Both the position numbers and the translations under genes were made by a program. Below the pieces are notes generated by a model. It had not been told where the DNA came from. It made no database searches and was given only the letters and a program-made list of their open reading frames with translations. From Nonomuraea zeae (lineage in GTDB: Bacteria; Actinomycetota; Actinomycetes; Streptosporangiales; Streptosporangiaceae), in assembly GCF_005889725.1 (NCBI RefSeq), contig NZ_VCKX01000087.1, positions 1 through 42,900 of the forward strand: a stretch of 42,900 nt of DNA, in the 5' to 3' direction. This document shows, one piece after another, positions 16,765 to 24,894 of the stretch (the first letter of the stretch is position 1; every line of letters begins with the position of its first letter).

Positions 16765-19656
16765 TCAGGTGTCCGTACGGTCCGCCAGGCGATCCGTCAG
16801 ATGGTGGGCCAGCTCGGTGCGCGAGCGGGCCCCGAGCTTGCGCATGGCCATCCCGAGGTGCTTGTCGACGGTCTTCGGCGACAGGAACATCTGCCGGGCG
16901 ATCTCCTGGTTGGTCAGCCCGGCCGCGGCCAGCCGGGCGACCTGGACCTGCCTGGCCGACAGGCCCGTCAGGTGCTCCTCGCCGCTCTCGGCGGGACGTA
17001 CCCGGGCGACGGGCCGCAGGCCCCAGCGGCGGCCCAGCCGGGTGGCCCGGTCCAGGTCCCAGCGGGCGTCCAGCCGCGTGTACGCGGTGATCGCCCGTTC
17101 CAGCGTGCTCTCGGCGGCGGGGTCGCCGAGCTCGAACAGGCACGCCGCGGCGTGCTCCGTGGCCTGGGCCTCCTCGTACGCGGCCGGCACCAGCCCGTAG
17201 GCGGCGGCCGCGGCGGCGAACCGGCCGGCCGCCCGCGCCCACTGCCCGGCGGCCAGGTCGATCAGCCCGCGGGCGTGCGCCAGCGCCGGTTCGGCCAGCG
17301 GCGCGTCCAGCCCGCGCAGCCGGGCCTCGTACCGGTCGGCCAGCTCGGCGGCCTCGTCCGGCCGTCCAGCGGCCAGCATGGCCTCGGCCAGCGCGGGGAC
17401 GGCCCGCACGCCGACCGGCCAGAGATCCTTGGCCTCCCAGGTCGTGACCGCTCCCGCCGTCTCCGCGAGCGCGGGTTCGGCCGCGCCGCGGGCGGCGGCC
17501 AGCCGCAGCAGCATGGTCACGGGAAGGGGGAGTATGTCGCCGTCCCCCCGGGCGTGCGCCTCGTGGATGACGTCGAGCAGCTGGTCGTGCGCGGTGCCGA
17601 GCCGGCCGGGGGCGGCGGCCAGGCAGGCCGCGACGCTGCTCAGCTGGATGCGCTCGGCCGGTCTGCGGGCGTACTCGTCGCGCAGGGTGGCGATCTCCTG
17701 GGCCAGGGCGTCCCAGGAGCCGCTGAGGTAGCGCACCATGGCGACGTCCAGCCTGAGCCGGAACTCGTCGGCCCGTGAGGCGCGCGAGCTCCTGCCACTG
17801 TCGAGTGCCGCCTCCAGCAGGCTCAGGGCGGTCCGATGGTGGCCGGTCAGCATGGCCGTGCCGCCGATGGACTTGTAGGCGACGGTTTCCTGCCGGCCGA
17901 CGGGTCTGCCGCCCGTCTCCTTCACGATGCGGTCGGTCAGCTCGCTCCAGCGGGGGTCGCCGACCACGGCGAACACCATCGCGATCTTGCCCAGCACCAG
18001 CAGGCGGGTGCCCTTGTCGCCGTCGGCCGGCAGGGTGTCCAGCGCGCGTTCGAGCCAGGCCATCCGCTCGTCAAGCGGGCGGTCCGTGATGGTCGGGACG
18101 CCCAGGCCCACCATCGCCCAGGCCGCGTACTCGGGCAGCTCCTCCAGGTCGTCGACCGCGTCCACGAACACCTGGCGGATCCGTAGCTGGTCGACCCTGG
18201 TCACGTCGATGTTCAGGCCCAGCAGGAGGCGTAGCTCGCCGCGTACCCGCCTGGGCAGGTCCTGGTGGATCGCCTCGGCGAGCAGCTCGCCGATCGCGGG
18301 GACGCGCAGCACGTTGAGCGCCACCCAGCCGAGGCGGATGGTCAGCTCCGCCCGGCGCACCGGCTCCAGGTCGGCGTGCCGGAGCAGGTTCTCCAGCAGG
18401 CGCGCGGCCTCGGCGTCGTTGCCGAGCGTGGTCGCGTGCTCGGCGGCCGTGACGGCGGCCGCCACCCACTCCGCCGGCCGGCCCGCGTGCCGCAGATGGT
18501 GCGCGACCTGCCCTAGCGGCACCGGGCGCAACGCGCGTACCGCCTGCGCGGCGCCCGCGTGCAGCGACCGGCGGCGACCCAGCGGCAGGCCCTCGTAGAC
18601 GGCCTGCGCCGCGAGCACGTGGCGGAAGCCCACCATCCCGTCGCGCTCGGTGAGCAGCCCCGAGTCGAGCGCCGCGTCCAGCCCTTCCAGGTCGGGCAGG
18701 CCGGCGACCTCGGCGAGCAGCGCGGCGGGCACCGCGAGCTGGAGCACGGCCGCCGCCTGGATCACCGCCCGCGCCCGGTCCGGCAGCCCGGCCACCCGCT
18801 CCTGCACCGAGGCCAGGACTCCGGCGGGGACGTCCAGCTCGTCCAGCGCGCGGCGGGCCCAGCCGCCCTCCCACCTGATCAGCACACCCCGCGAGCGCAG
18901 CAACGCCAGCAGCTCCTGGATCGCCAGCGGCAGCCCGGAGGAGCGGGCGCACAGATGCGTGGCGAACTCGGCGGACACCTCCTCGGCGTCGAGGATGGCC
19001 GAGGCCAGCGCCTGGGTGGCCGCCACGTCCAGCGGCCGCAGCACGAGATGCTCGCGGCCGACCGGGTCCGGCGGACGCGCGGTCACCGCCCTGAGCGCGG
19101 CGTCGGCCTCCTCACCCCGGTAGGTGAGCACCACGCTCAGCGCGTCGGGAAGCGCGCCCACCAGGTAGCCGAGGAACTCGACCGTCTGCTCGTCGCCCCA
19201 GTGCAGATCCTCGACCACGAGGACGGCCGGTCCCAGCGCGGCGAGCACGTCGGCCAGCCCGCGGAAGAGCCGGTGCCGCTCGGCTGCCCGATCCTCCAGA
19301 GGTGGCAGCGGCTCGGGCAGCACCGCGCCCAGCTCGGGCAGCAGGGCCCGTAACGAGCCCGCCACCGGCGACAACGTCGCGTCCTTCAGATCGGCGGCGC
19401 GACCGCGTAACGCCTCCACGATCGGCCCCAGCGGGAACGGCTCCCTGACCTGGCCGCAGCCTCCCTTGAGCAACCGCCGCCCGGCCAGCTCGGGGCGGGC
19501 CGCCAGCTCGGCGACCAGACGGGACTTGCCGATTCCGGCCTCGCCCTCCACCACGGTGACCGACGGCGCGGCCACGGCCGCCGCGACCAGCCGCTCCAGC
19601 TCGGCTGCACGGCCGATCAGCACGGGAGAGACCACCCGGCCAGCCGCGTGCTTCAT
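16765..19656 (-). CDS. LuxR-family ATPase transcriptional regulator (LAL type)
   Basis: 963 residues in the MalT/LAL arrangement. The N-terminal STAND-type NTPase has Walker A GEAGIGKSR (~38-46) and Walker B VLVVEDLHWGDE (~145). A long helical TPR-like middle follows, and the C-terminus is a LuxR HTH (LTGLSARQVQVARLAAAGLTNQEIA, then SPKTVDKHLGMAMRKLG). Such proteins are ATP- and ligand-dependent activators of catabolic or secondary-metabolite genes. ATG 19656 follows GGGAGCAG. The protease and small secreted proteins lie on both sides in the same direction and are plausible targets, which is inference. Confidence 0.92.
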   Translation of the reverse strand: MKHAAGRVVSPVLIGRAAELERLVAAAVAAPSVTVVEGEAGIGKSRLVAELAARPELAGRRLLKGGCGQVREPFPLGPIVEALRGRAADLKDATLSPVAGSLRALLPELGAVLPEPLPPLEDRAAERHRLFRGLADVLAALGPAVLVVEDLHWGDEQTVEFLGYLVGALPDALSVVLTYRGEEADAALRAVTARPPDPVGREHLVLRPLDVAATQALASAILDAEEVSAEFATHLCARSSGLPLAIQELLALLRSRGVLIRWEGGWARRALDELDVPAGVLASVQERVAGLPDRARAVIQAAAVLQLAVPAALLAEVAGLPDLEGLDAALDSGLLTERDGMVGFRHVLAAQAVYEGLPLGRRRSLHAGAAQAVRALRPVPLGQVAHHLRHAGRPAEWVAAAVTAAEHATTLGNDAEAARLLENLLRHADLEPVRRAELTIRLGWVALNVLRVPAIGELLAEAIHQDLPRRVRGELRLLLGLNIDVTRVDQLRIRQVFVDAVDDLEELPEYAAWAMVGLGVPTITDRPLDERMAWLERALDTLPADGDKGTRLLVLGKIAMVFAVVGDPRWSELTDRIVKETGGRPVGRQETVAYKSIGGTAMLTGHHRTALSLLEAALDSGRSSRASRADEFRLRLDVAMVRYLSGSWDALAQEIATLRDEYARRPAERIQLSSVAACLAAAPGRLGTAHDQLLDVIHEAHARGDGDILPLPVTMLLRLAAARGAAEPALAETAGAVTTWEAKDLWPVGVRAVPALAEAMLAAGRPDEAAELADRYEARLRGLDAPLAEPALAHARGLIDLAAGQWARAAGRFAAAAAAYGLVPAAYEEAQATEHAAACLFELGDPAAESTLERAITAYTRLDARWDLDRATRLGRRWGLRPVARVRPAESGEEHLTGLSARQVQVARLAAAGLTNQEIARQMFLSPKTVDKHLGMAMRKLGARSRTELAHHLTDRLADRTDT

Positions 19657-19768
19657 CCACTGCTCCCGCCTTTTGCCTGATCAACGGACATTTAACTGGA
19701 AGGAAGGTCAAATGTCACTGAATGCGCCCTGCGTCCCATGCCTGGGGGACGGCCGGGCCGGCGGGTGA

Positions 19769-20152
19769 TCAGCGGGGGGAGGCGTACTCCAGGCGGGGGC
19801 GGCGGCCGGTGAAGACGCGGACTTCGCCCCAGTCGCCGTCGAGGTGGTACGCCCCTCTTTCGGGCGTCAGGCTGTCGATGTTGCCCAGGTCCTCCTGGCC
19901 GGCGGCGTCCACGTACCTGCGGGGGGAGCGCCTGATCCACTCCAAGCCGGTGACGTCGGTGAAGGTGAGTAGCGTGGCGCGGGCGTAGCAGTACTGCTCG
20001 CCGGGGCGCGGGGGGTGGTGGTAGGGGTGCTCCGGAGTGAGGACGGCCTCCAGGGCGAACGTGAGCGCTCCCGGCCGCTCGGTGATGGCGAGGACGTAAC
20101 TGTCCTCAAGGTAGACGCCGGTCAGCTCGGGGAACTGCGCATAGTCGATCAT
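19769..20152 (-). CDS. Hypothetical protein, 127 residues
   Basis: A cytoplasmic-looking protein, MIDYAQFPELTGVYLEDSYV to RPRLEYASPR, with no signal peptide or membrane span. The pattern of alternating strands, with EWIRRSPRRYVDAAGQEDLGNIDSL and the end GDWGEVRVFTGRRPRLEY, suggests a compact beta-rich fold. I do not recognise the family. ATG 20152 was chosen because the conserved-looking sequence starts there; the longer open frame upstream is only a shadow of the next gene. The ribosome-binding site is weak. Confidence 0.65.
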   Translation of the reverse strand: MIDYAQFPELTGVYLEDSYVLAITERPGALTFALEAVLTPEHPYHHPPRPGEQYCYARATLLTFTDVTGLEWIRRSPRRYVDAAGQEDLGNIDSLTPERGAYHLDGDWGEVRVFTGRRPRLEYASPR

Positions 20153-20181
20153 GCTGGCCAGGTGTCGATGGCTGTGTCGAT

Positions 20182-20213
20182 GGCCGTGCCGGGGGACATG
20201 TCCTGACACGGCC
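20182..20213 (-). terminator. Stem-loop after the small secreted protein gene
   Basis: GGCCGTG (20182-20188) pairs with CACGGCC (20207-20213). The loop itself contains the palindrome GGACATGTCC. It begins 20 bases 3' of the stop at 20233 (minus strand), in the 80-base gap before the next gene. Confidence 0.45.
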
Positions 20214-20232
20214 GGATCGACGTGCGGCGAGG

Positions 20233-20601
20233 TCAGACCGGGCAGGGCGTGGTGCTGCCGGTGCCGATCGAGTAGAGGATGACCTGGCGGAAGGCGGGCG
20301 GGACCACGGCGCGCCCCGCGCACAGCAAGTAGTCGCCGGCCAGGGAGTGCAGCACGACCCGGCATCCCGGCAGCGGGGCGTTGTCGAAGGAGCCGACCCG
20401 CTGCCCCGGGACCCTGCCGATGAAGTTGTCGCACGCCTCGTAGGTGGCCGAGTTGGTGGTGCGGGAGTACGCGGTGTCGGAGTAGAGCGTGACCCGGCCC
20501 GTCGCGAGGGACGCGGCGTGCGCAGGTACGGCGGTGAGCGCGAGAAGGATCGTGGCGGCTGCGCACGTTGCTGCGCGAGCGCGCCCGAGGCCACGTAACA
20601 T
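20233..20601 (-). CDS. Small secreted protein with four cysteines in the mature part
   Basis: 122 residues. A signal peptide (MLRGLGRARAATCAAATILL, cleavage after AHA-A) leads into a mature domain of about 90 residues: VTLYSDTAYSRTT, YEACDNFIGRVPGQRVGSFDNAPLPGCRVVLHSLAGDYLLCAG and TTPCPV. Four Cys remain after cleavage, suggesting two disulfides. The spacing recalls small actinomycete secreted proteins of the peptidase-inhibitor I36/crystallin type, but that is a weak resemblance. ATG 20601 has GAGGAG just upstream. It lies between an unrecognised gene and another small secreted protein, all on the same strand. Confidence 0.8.
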   Translation of the reverse strand: MLRGLGRARAATCAAATILLALTAVPAHAASLATGRVTLYSDTAYSRTTNSATYEACDNFIGRVPGQRVGSFDNAPLPGCRVVLHSLAGDYLLCAGRAVVPPAFRQVILYSIGTGSTTPCPV

Positions 20602-20772
20602 GCTGCTCCTCAAGAATGGTCAACCGGAATCCGTGCTGGTTGATATGAAAGGTCGCCGGGATACGGCGAGCGCCCCGTTGAGGATGGTGCTGGAAACCCC
20701 GTTGTGAAGCGCATCCGGATGCCGCCCGGGATGCGTGGCCTCATCATGAGCGACCGTCGCGCGTCTGTAAAG

Positions 20773-21084
20773 CTAGCCGCGCGTCTCCACCCAGACGCTG
20801 ATCGTGGTGTGCGGGGTGATGTTGGTGAAGGAGACGGTGCCGGCCGGCTGCCACGGTCCCTCGATCGGGATCAGGCCCACCTCTGGCAGGAAGTGCTTCT
20901 GCAGGACGCGGATCCGGTGCTCGCCGGTGCCGGTGGTGCACAGGCTGGAGGCCCAGCGCTGCTGCGTGTCGAGCTGGTAGCCGCAGTCCGTGGGTGCGGC
21001 GAGCGCCCCGGGGGCGGCGGCCACCAGAGCGGTGGCGGTCAGGAGGGTCGTCGCGGCGCCGGCCGCCCATCTTCTCGCGTGCAT
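20773..21084 (-). CDS. Small secreted protein, 103 residues
   Basis: A signal peptide (residues 1-~29, LLTATALVAAAPGALA) and a mature part of about 74 residues with one likely disulfide (DCGYQLDTQQRWASSLCTT) and a beta-rich end (GTVSFTNITPHTTISVWVETRG). Family not recognised. GGGAGCC precedes the ATG. A perfect 17-base palindrome lies 40 bases upstream and is the likely operator for this gene. Confidence 0.75.
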   Translation of the reverse strand: MHARRWAAGAATTLLTATALVAAAPGALAAPTDCGYQLDTQQRWASSLCTTGTGEHRIRVLQKHFLPEVGLIPIEGPWQPAGTVSFTNITPHTTISVWVETRG

Positions 21085-21123
21085 GGAGGCTCCCTGGGGA
21101 AGAGGTGGAGCGGGCGAGAATGC

Positions 21124-21140
21124 TTAGGAAAGTTTCCTAA
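21124..21140. promoter_or_regulatory. Perfect 17-base palindrome, probable operator
   Basis: TTAGGAAA-G-TTTCCTAA, an 8+1+8 inverted repeat, very AT-rich for this genome. It lies in the 105-base gap upstream of the secreted protein gene starting at 21084 and downstream of the aldo/keto reductase stop. A one-base loop cannot form a terminator hairpin, so a dimeric repressor or activator site is the better reading. Confidence 0.7.
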
Positions 21141-21189
21141 AGGTAAAAGCGATGGGCGGCCTCGTCAATGGGCCCGGGGCCTGGCGCCG

Positions 21190-22167
21190 CTACCAGCGGT
21201 CGTGGACCTGGGGGCGGATGAGCTCGTCGTACGTGGCCCGCACCGCCTCCAGGGTCCCGGCGTCGAGCGGGGCCAGGTCGGCGGCGGCGGCGTTCGCGGT
21301 CGCCTGGGCCGGGTTGCGGGCGCCGGGGATGACGACCGAGACCCCCTCCTGGTCCAGGATCCAGCGCAGGGCGAACTGGGCCATGGTCGCCCCCGCGGGC
21401 ACCAGGGGAGTCAGGCGGCGGACCGCCTCCAGGCCGGTGGCGAAGTCGACGCCCGAGAACGTCTCGCCGACGTCGAACGCCTCCCCGTGCCGGTTGTAGT
21501 TGCGGTGGTCGTCGGCCCCGAACGTGGTGCGCTCGTCGTAGCGGCCCGACAGCAGGCCGCTGGCCAGCGGGACCCGCGCGATGATGCCCACTCCGGCGGC
21601 CCTGGCGGCGGGCAGCACCTGCTCCAGCGGCTTGAGGCGGAAGGCGTTCAGGATGATCTGGACGCTCGCCACCCCGGGCCTGGCGATCGCGGTCAGGGCC
21701 TCCCCGCAGGTCTCCACGCTGACCCCGTACGCGGCGATCTTCTTCTCGGACACCAGCGTGTCCAGCGCGTCGAACACCGCGTCCGACGAGTAGACGGGCG
21801 TCGGCGGGCAGTGGAGCTGGACCAGGTCGATGGTGTCGACGTCCAGGTTGCGGCGCGAGCGCTCGTTCCAGGCGCGGAAGTTGGACATGACGTAGTTGGC
21901 CGGGACCTGCTCCAGGCGGCGGCCCATCTTGGTGGCCACGGTGAGCCCGGGGCGGGACTTGGCGAAGCGGCCGACGATCTGCTCGCTGCGCCCGTCGCCG
22001 TAGACGTCGGCGGTGTCGATGAAGGTGACGCCCGCGTCCACGGCCGCCTCCAGCGTGGCGACGGCCTCGTCCACCGTCACCTGGCCCCAGTCGGCGCCGA
22101 GCTGCCAGGCGCCGAGGCCGACGACGCCGACCTGGCGTCCTGTACGTCCCAACACGCGGTGTTCCAT
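21190..22167 (-). CDS. Aldo/keto reductase
   Basis: 325 residues with the AKR catalytic tetrad visible: Asp and Tyr in FIDTADVYGDGRSE, Lys in VATKMGRR and His in LVQLHCPP. The NADPH-binding end VVIPGARNPAQATANAAAA is present. MEHRVLGRTGRQVGVVGLGAW is the usual N-terminal hairpin. It reduces aldehydes or ketones in the cytoplasm; the substrate is unknown (AKR11/12-like general stress type). ATG 22167 follows AGGAGATCG. It is transcribed away from the Ro60 gene; the 187-base gap holds both promoters and a structured element. Confidence 0.92.
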   Translation of the reverse strand: MEHRVLGRTGRQVGVVGLGAWQLGADWGQVTVDEAVATLEAAVDAGVTFIDTADVYGDGRSEQIVGRFAKSRPGLTVATKMGRRLEQVPANYVMSNFRAWNERSRRNLDVDTIDLVQLHCPPTPVYSSDAVFDALDTLVSEKKIAAYGVSVETCGEALTAIARPGVASVQIILNAFRLKPLEQVLPAARAAGVGIIARVPLASGLLSGRYDERTTFGADDHRNYNRHGEAFDVGETFSGVDFATGLEAVRRLTPLVPAGATMAQFALRWILDQEGVSVVIPGARNPAQATANAAAADLAPLDAGTLEAVRATYDELIRPQVHDRW

Positions 22168-22190
22168 GGGGTCGATCTCCTGTCCGTGGC

Positions 22191-22323
22191 AGATGTCTGG
22201 ACCCAGTCTCCCGGATGGCGGCAGGCCACCACGCACCCGGTGCCCGTGGCCGGAGACGATATTGAGATGTCTTGCGCTGCCGTTGTGAGTACCGTTCCTG
22301 GCAGGGCGCGGGTCGAAGCCCGC
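22191..22323 (+). ncRNA. Candidate structured RNA / leader upstream of Ro60
   Basis: Three nested or adjacent helices fill the gap before the Ro60 start. Helix one pairs GTCTCC (22206-22211) and GGCCAC (22224-22229) with the continuous strand GTGGCC-GGAGAC (22246-22257), leaving a 12-base bulge and an inner GCAC/GTGC cap. Two AGATGTCT copies (22191, 22265) can close it with wobble pairs. Helix two is GCGC-TGCC (22274-22281) with GGCA-GG-GCGC (22300-22309). The third is a tRNA T-arm-like hairpin, GCGGG-TCGAAG-CCCGC (22308-22323), with a 6- rather than 7-base loop. Bacterial Ro proteins bind Y RNAs that can carry tRNA-like modules and lie near the gene. This could be one, or a 5' leader, or chance in GC-rich DNA. 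Confidence 0.3.
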
Positions 22324-22354
22324 CGGTTCTCCAGCCTCGGCGAAGGAGGTCCCC

Positions 22355-24049
22355 ATGTCCCGAGATCCGCTCGCGGCCGTATCGGCCTTCAACACCCCGC
22401 AGTCTGCTCGCCTGCCGGGACGTCCCGAGCAGGTGCGCAACGACGGCGGCGGGTTCGTCTTCGCCAAGGACCTGTGGACCAGGCTGGAGGACTTCCTGAT
22501 CCTCGGCACCTGCGGCGGCACCTACTACGTGCATGAGTGGCAGCTCACCGAGCGGAACACCGGCGTGCTGTTCGACGCGATCGCCGAGGACGGCCCGCGC
22601 GTGGTCGAGCTGCTCACGGCCGTCTCCACCGCGCGCCCGCCGCGTGCGCCGAAGCCGCGCCCGGCCCTGTTCGCGCTGGCCGCCGCCTACGCCATGGGCG
22701 ACCCCGCGACGCGCCAGGCGGCCAAGCTCGCCCTGCCGAAGGTGGCGCGCACCACCGATCATCTCGCCCAGTTCTTCGGCTACTTCAAGAACCTGGGCGG
22801 CAAGCCGACCCGGGGCGGTGCCTCGCCGGTCACCGGGCGGTCGGTGCGTACGGCGCTCGGGTCGTGGCTCCTGGAGGGGAGCCCGGACGACGTGGCGTTC
22901 AAGGCGTGCAAGGCCGCGCAGCGCAGGACGCCGCAGGGCGAGGCGTTCAGCCTGCGCGACGTGCTGCGCATCGCGCACCCCGTCGCCGACAGCGAGCAGC
23001 GGAAGGTGCTGTTCGGGTGGATCGCCGGGAACGTTCCCGACGAGCGGGCGCGCGAGGCGCTGCCCGCCGTGGACAGGTTCCTGACCGCGAAGGCCGTCAC
23101 CGGCGTCGCGGAGGCGGTCCGGGTGGTGCGCGAGCGCAACGTGCCGTGGGAGTTCCTGCCCGACGAGCTGCTGTCCGAGCCGGCCGTCTGGGAGGTGCTC
23201 GTCGACACCGTCGGGATGACGGCGCTGCTGCGCAACCTGGCGCGGATGACGCGCATCGGCGCGCTCAAGCCGGGCGGCGACGCGACGCGACGCGCCGTCG
23301 CCCGCCTGACCAGCGGCGACGCGCTGGCCAGGGCCCGGATCCACCCGATGGACGTGTTCCTCGCGCTGCGCGTGTACGGCTCCGGCCGGGCCCAGCCGCA
23401 CCCGCGCGCCGAGCTCCAGAGGTGGCAGCCGGTCCCGGCGGTCAGGGACGCGCTGGAGGAGGCGTACGAGCGATCGTTCGCGAACGTCGAGCCGACCGGC
23501 AAGCGGCTGCTCGTCGCCGTCGACTCCTCCGGGTCCATGGGCTACTCCGGGATCAGCCTGGGCGGCTCGCCCCTGGGCACGGTGTACGAGCTCGCGTGCG
23601 CGATGGCGGTCATGCTGGCCAGGATCGAGCGCGGCGGCGTGCACGTCATCGACGTCGACACCGCCGTGCACGCCTCCAAGGTGACCCCCCGGACGAACCT
23701 GCGTGAGATCGCCGCCTGGCAGCCCTCCGGCGGTGGCACCGACCTGTCGCTGCCGTTCACCTGGGCGCTTCGCGAGCGGATGGAGGTGGACGGCGTCGTG
23801 GTCCTCACCGACAACGAGACCTGGGCCGGGCGGTCGCATCCGGCCCAGGCGCTCGCGAGATACCGGCAGGCGCTGAACCCGCGGGCCGGCGTGGTGGTCG
23901 CGGCGATGACGGCGGCCGGGTACTCCATCGGCGATCCGAAGGACGAGCGCGTGCTCAACGTCGCCGGGCTGGACGCGTCGCTGCCGATGATCGTCAACGG
24001 GTTCATCCGCGACGGCGGCCAGGAGTCCGACGGCGGCCGGACGTCCTGA
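22355..24049 (+). CDS. rsr: Bacterial Ro60 (Rsr): TROVE-VWA RNA-binding protein
   Basis: 564 residues. Residues ~10-370 are the TROVE HEAT-repeat ring (ARLPGRPEQVRNDGGGFVF, LEDFLILGTCGGTYYVHEW, then RNLARMTRIG). Residues ~380-545 are a VWA domain with a complete MIDAS: DSSGSMG (from Asp390), GGGTDLSLP, and LTDNETW. Known homologues in Deinococcus and other bacteria bind Y RNA and act with polynucleotide phosphorylase in RNA maturation and decay under stress. ATG 22355 has a perfect AAGGAGG. No rtcB or pnp is adjacent. The 3' end carries a short tandem duplication. This is a strong family call. Confidence 0.93.
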   Translation: MSRDPLAAVSAFNTPQSARLPGRPEQVRNDGGGFVFAKDLWTRLEDFLILGTCGGTYYVHEWQLTERNTGVLFDAIAEDGPRVVELLTAVSTARPPRAPKPRPALFALAAAYAMGDPATRQAAKLALPKVARTTDHLAQFFGYFKNLGGKPTRGGASPVTGRSVRTALGSWLLEGSPDDVAFKACKAAQRRTPQGEAFSLRDVLRIAHPVADSEQRKVLFGWIAGNVPDERAREALPAVDRFLTAKAVTGVAEAVRVVRERNVPWEFLPDELLSEPAVWEVLVDTVGMTALLRNLARMTRIGALKPGGDATRRAVARLTSGDALARARIHPMDVFLALRVYGSGRAQPHPRAELQRWQPVPAVRDALEEAYERSFANVEPTGKRLLVAVDSSGSMGYSGISLGGSPLGTVYELACAMAVMLARIERGGVHVIDVDTAVHASKVTPRTNLREIAAWQPSGGGTDLSLPFTWALRERMEVDGVVVLTDNETWAGRSHPAQALARYRQALNPRAGVVVAAMTAAGYSIGDPKDERVLNVAGLDASLPMIVNGFIRDGGQESDGGRTS

Positions 24050-24101
24050 CGCGGGCCGGGCGTCCCGCGGCGCGCCGGACGTCCTGACGCGGGCCGGGCG
24101 T
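24036..24101. repeat. 28-base direct repeat at the Ro60 stop codon
   Basis: Two identical 28-base copies (24036-24063 and 24074-24101), with a 38-base period. The first covers the last codons and TGA of the Ro60 gene. Within it GCGGG (24051-24055) can pair with CCCGC (24064-24068), so the array may act as the terminator between Ro60 and the convergent GNAT. Confidence 0.8.
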
Positions 24102-24112
24102 TCTGACGGCGG

Positions 24113-24883
24113 TCAGGGGGTCCAGATGTAGGGCGTGGTCGTGGTGATCGCGTGGAGGCCGAGCCGCTGGAGTATCGGCCGGCTGTCCTCCGAGGCGTCC
24201 ACCTGGAGGTAGTCCACGCCCGCCGCCACGGCGAGCCGGGCCCGGTGCGCCACGAGGGCGCGGTAGATGCCGCGCCCCCGCCACTCCCGCAGCGTCGAGC
24301 CGCCCCACAGCCCGGCGAAGCCGGTGCCGGGCTTGAGCACGAGCCAGGCGGCCGACACGATCCGGCCGCCGGCCTCCGCGACCAGGACCGCGATGGCGTC
24401 CGGGTCGTCGCCGACGCGCCGGATCAGGTCGTCGCCCAGCCAGCTCCAGTCCGCGCCCCAGACCTCGGACTCCATGGCGGCGATGGCGCGCAGGTCCTTC
24501 TCCTCGGTGACCTGCCGGATCGTCACCCCTGGGGGAAGCGGCGACTCGCCGAGGAGCTCCTCGGCCCGGCCGACGAGGACCGTCTCGGGCTCCTCCGCGA
24601 CGAACCCGTAGCGGGTGAGCCGTTCGGGCAGGTCGGCGGGCAGGTCGTGGGAGCGGGTCTTCCACTCGAAGCTCTCGCCGCGCCCCGCGAAGTAGGTGCA
24701 CTGGCCGGTGATCAGGTCGTCGAGCTCTTCGGCCGGGAGCACGGGCGGCCCCTCGACGAACCCGCGGAACATGCCGGTGATCCGCAGCAGGGGACCGTCC
24801 ATCTCATAGACGAGCCCGCCGGGGATCCGGGCTGGGATCCACCGGCGGGTCCGGTCATAGGCTTCGAGCAGCGATTCAGTCAC
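24113..24883 (-). CDS. GNAT-family N-acetyltransferase (two-domain)
   Basis: 256 residues from GTG 24883 (VTESLLEAYDRTRRWIPARI). The C-terminal half (from ~130) is a GNAT domain: GRIVSAAWLVLKPGTGFAGLWGGSTLREWRGRGIYRALVAHR contains motif A with the acetyl-CoA pyrophosphate loop RGRGIYRAL, and VDASEDSRPILQRLGL is motif B. The N-terminal half has no clear motif; similar actinomycete proteins carry a degenerate GNAT-like half. The acceptor substrate is unknown. A GTG start with a poor SD is assumed because no ATG lies nearby; it starts 11 bases after the stop of the CHRD gene upstream, suggesting a two-gene unit. Confidence 0.85.
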   Translation of the reverse strand: MTESLLEAYDRTRRWIPARIPGGLVYEMDGPLLRITGMFRGFVEGPPVLPAEELDDLITGQCTYFAGRGESFEWKTRSHDLPADLPERLTRYGFVAEEPETVLVGRAEELLGESPLPPGVTIRQVTEEKDLRAIAAMESEVWGADWSWLGDDLIRRVGDDPDAIAVLVAEAGGRIVSAAWLVLKPGTGFAGLWGGSTLREWRGRGIYRALVAHRARLAVAAGVDYLQVDASEDSRPILQRLGLHAITTTTPYIWTP

Positions 24884-24894
24884 GAACCAGCACT

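Noticed and set aside
22305..22325. tRNA gene because of the GGGTCGAAGCCC hairpin
   Set aside because: The loop has six bases, and no acceptor stem, anticodon arm or complete cloverleaf can be drawn around it.
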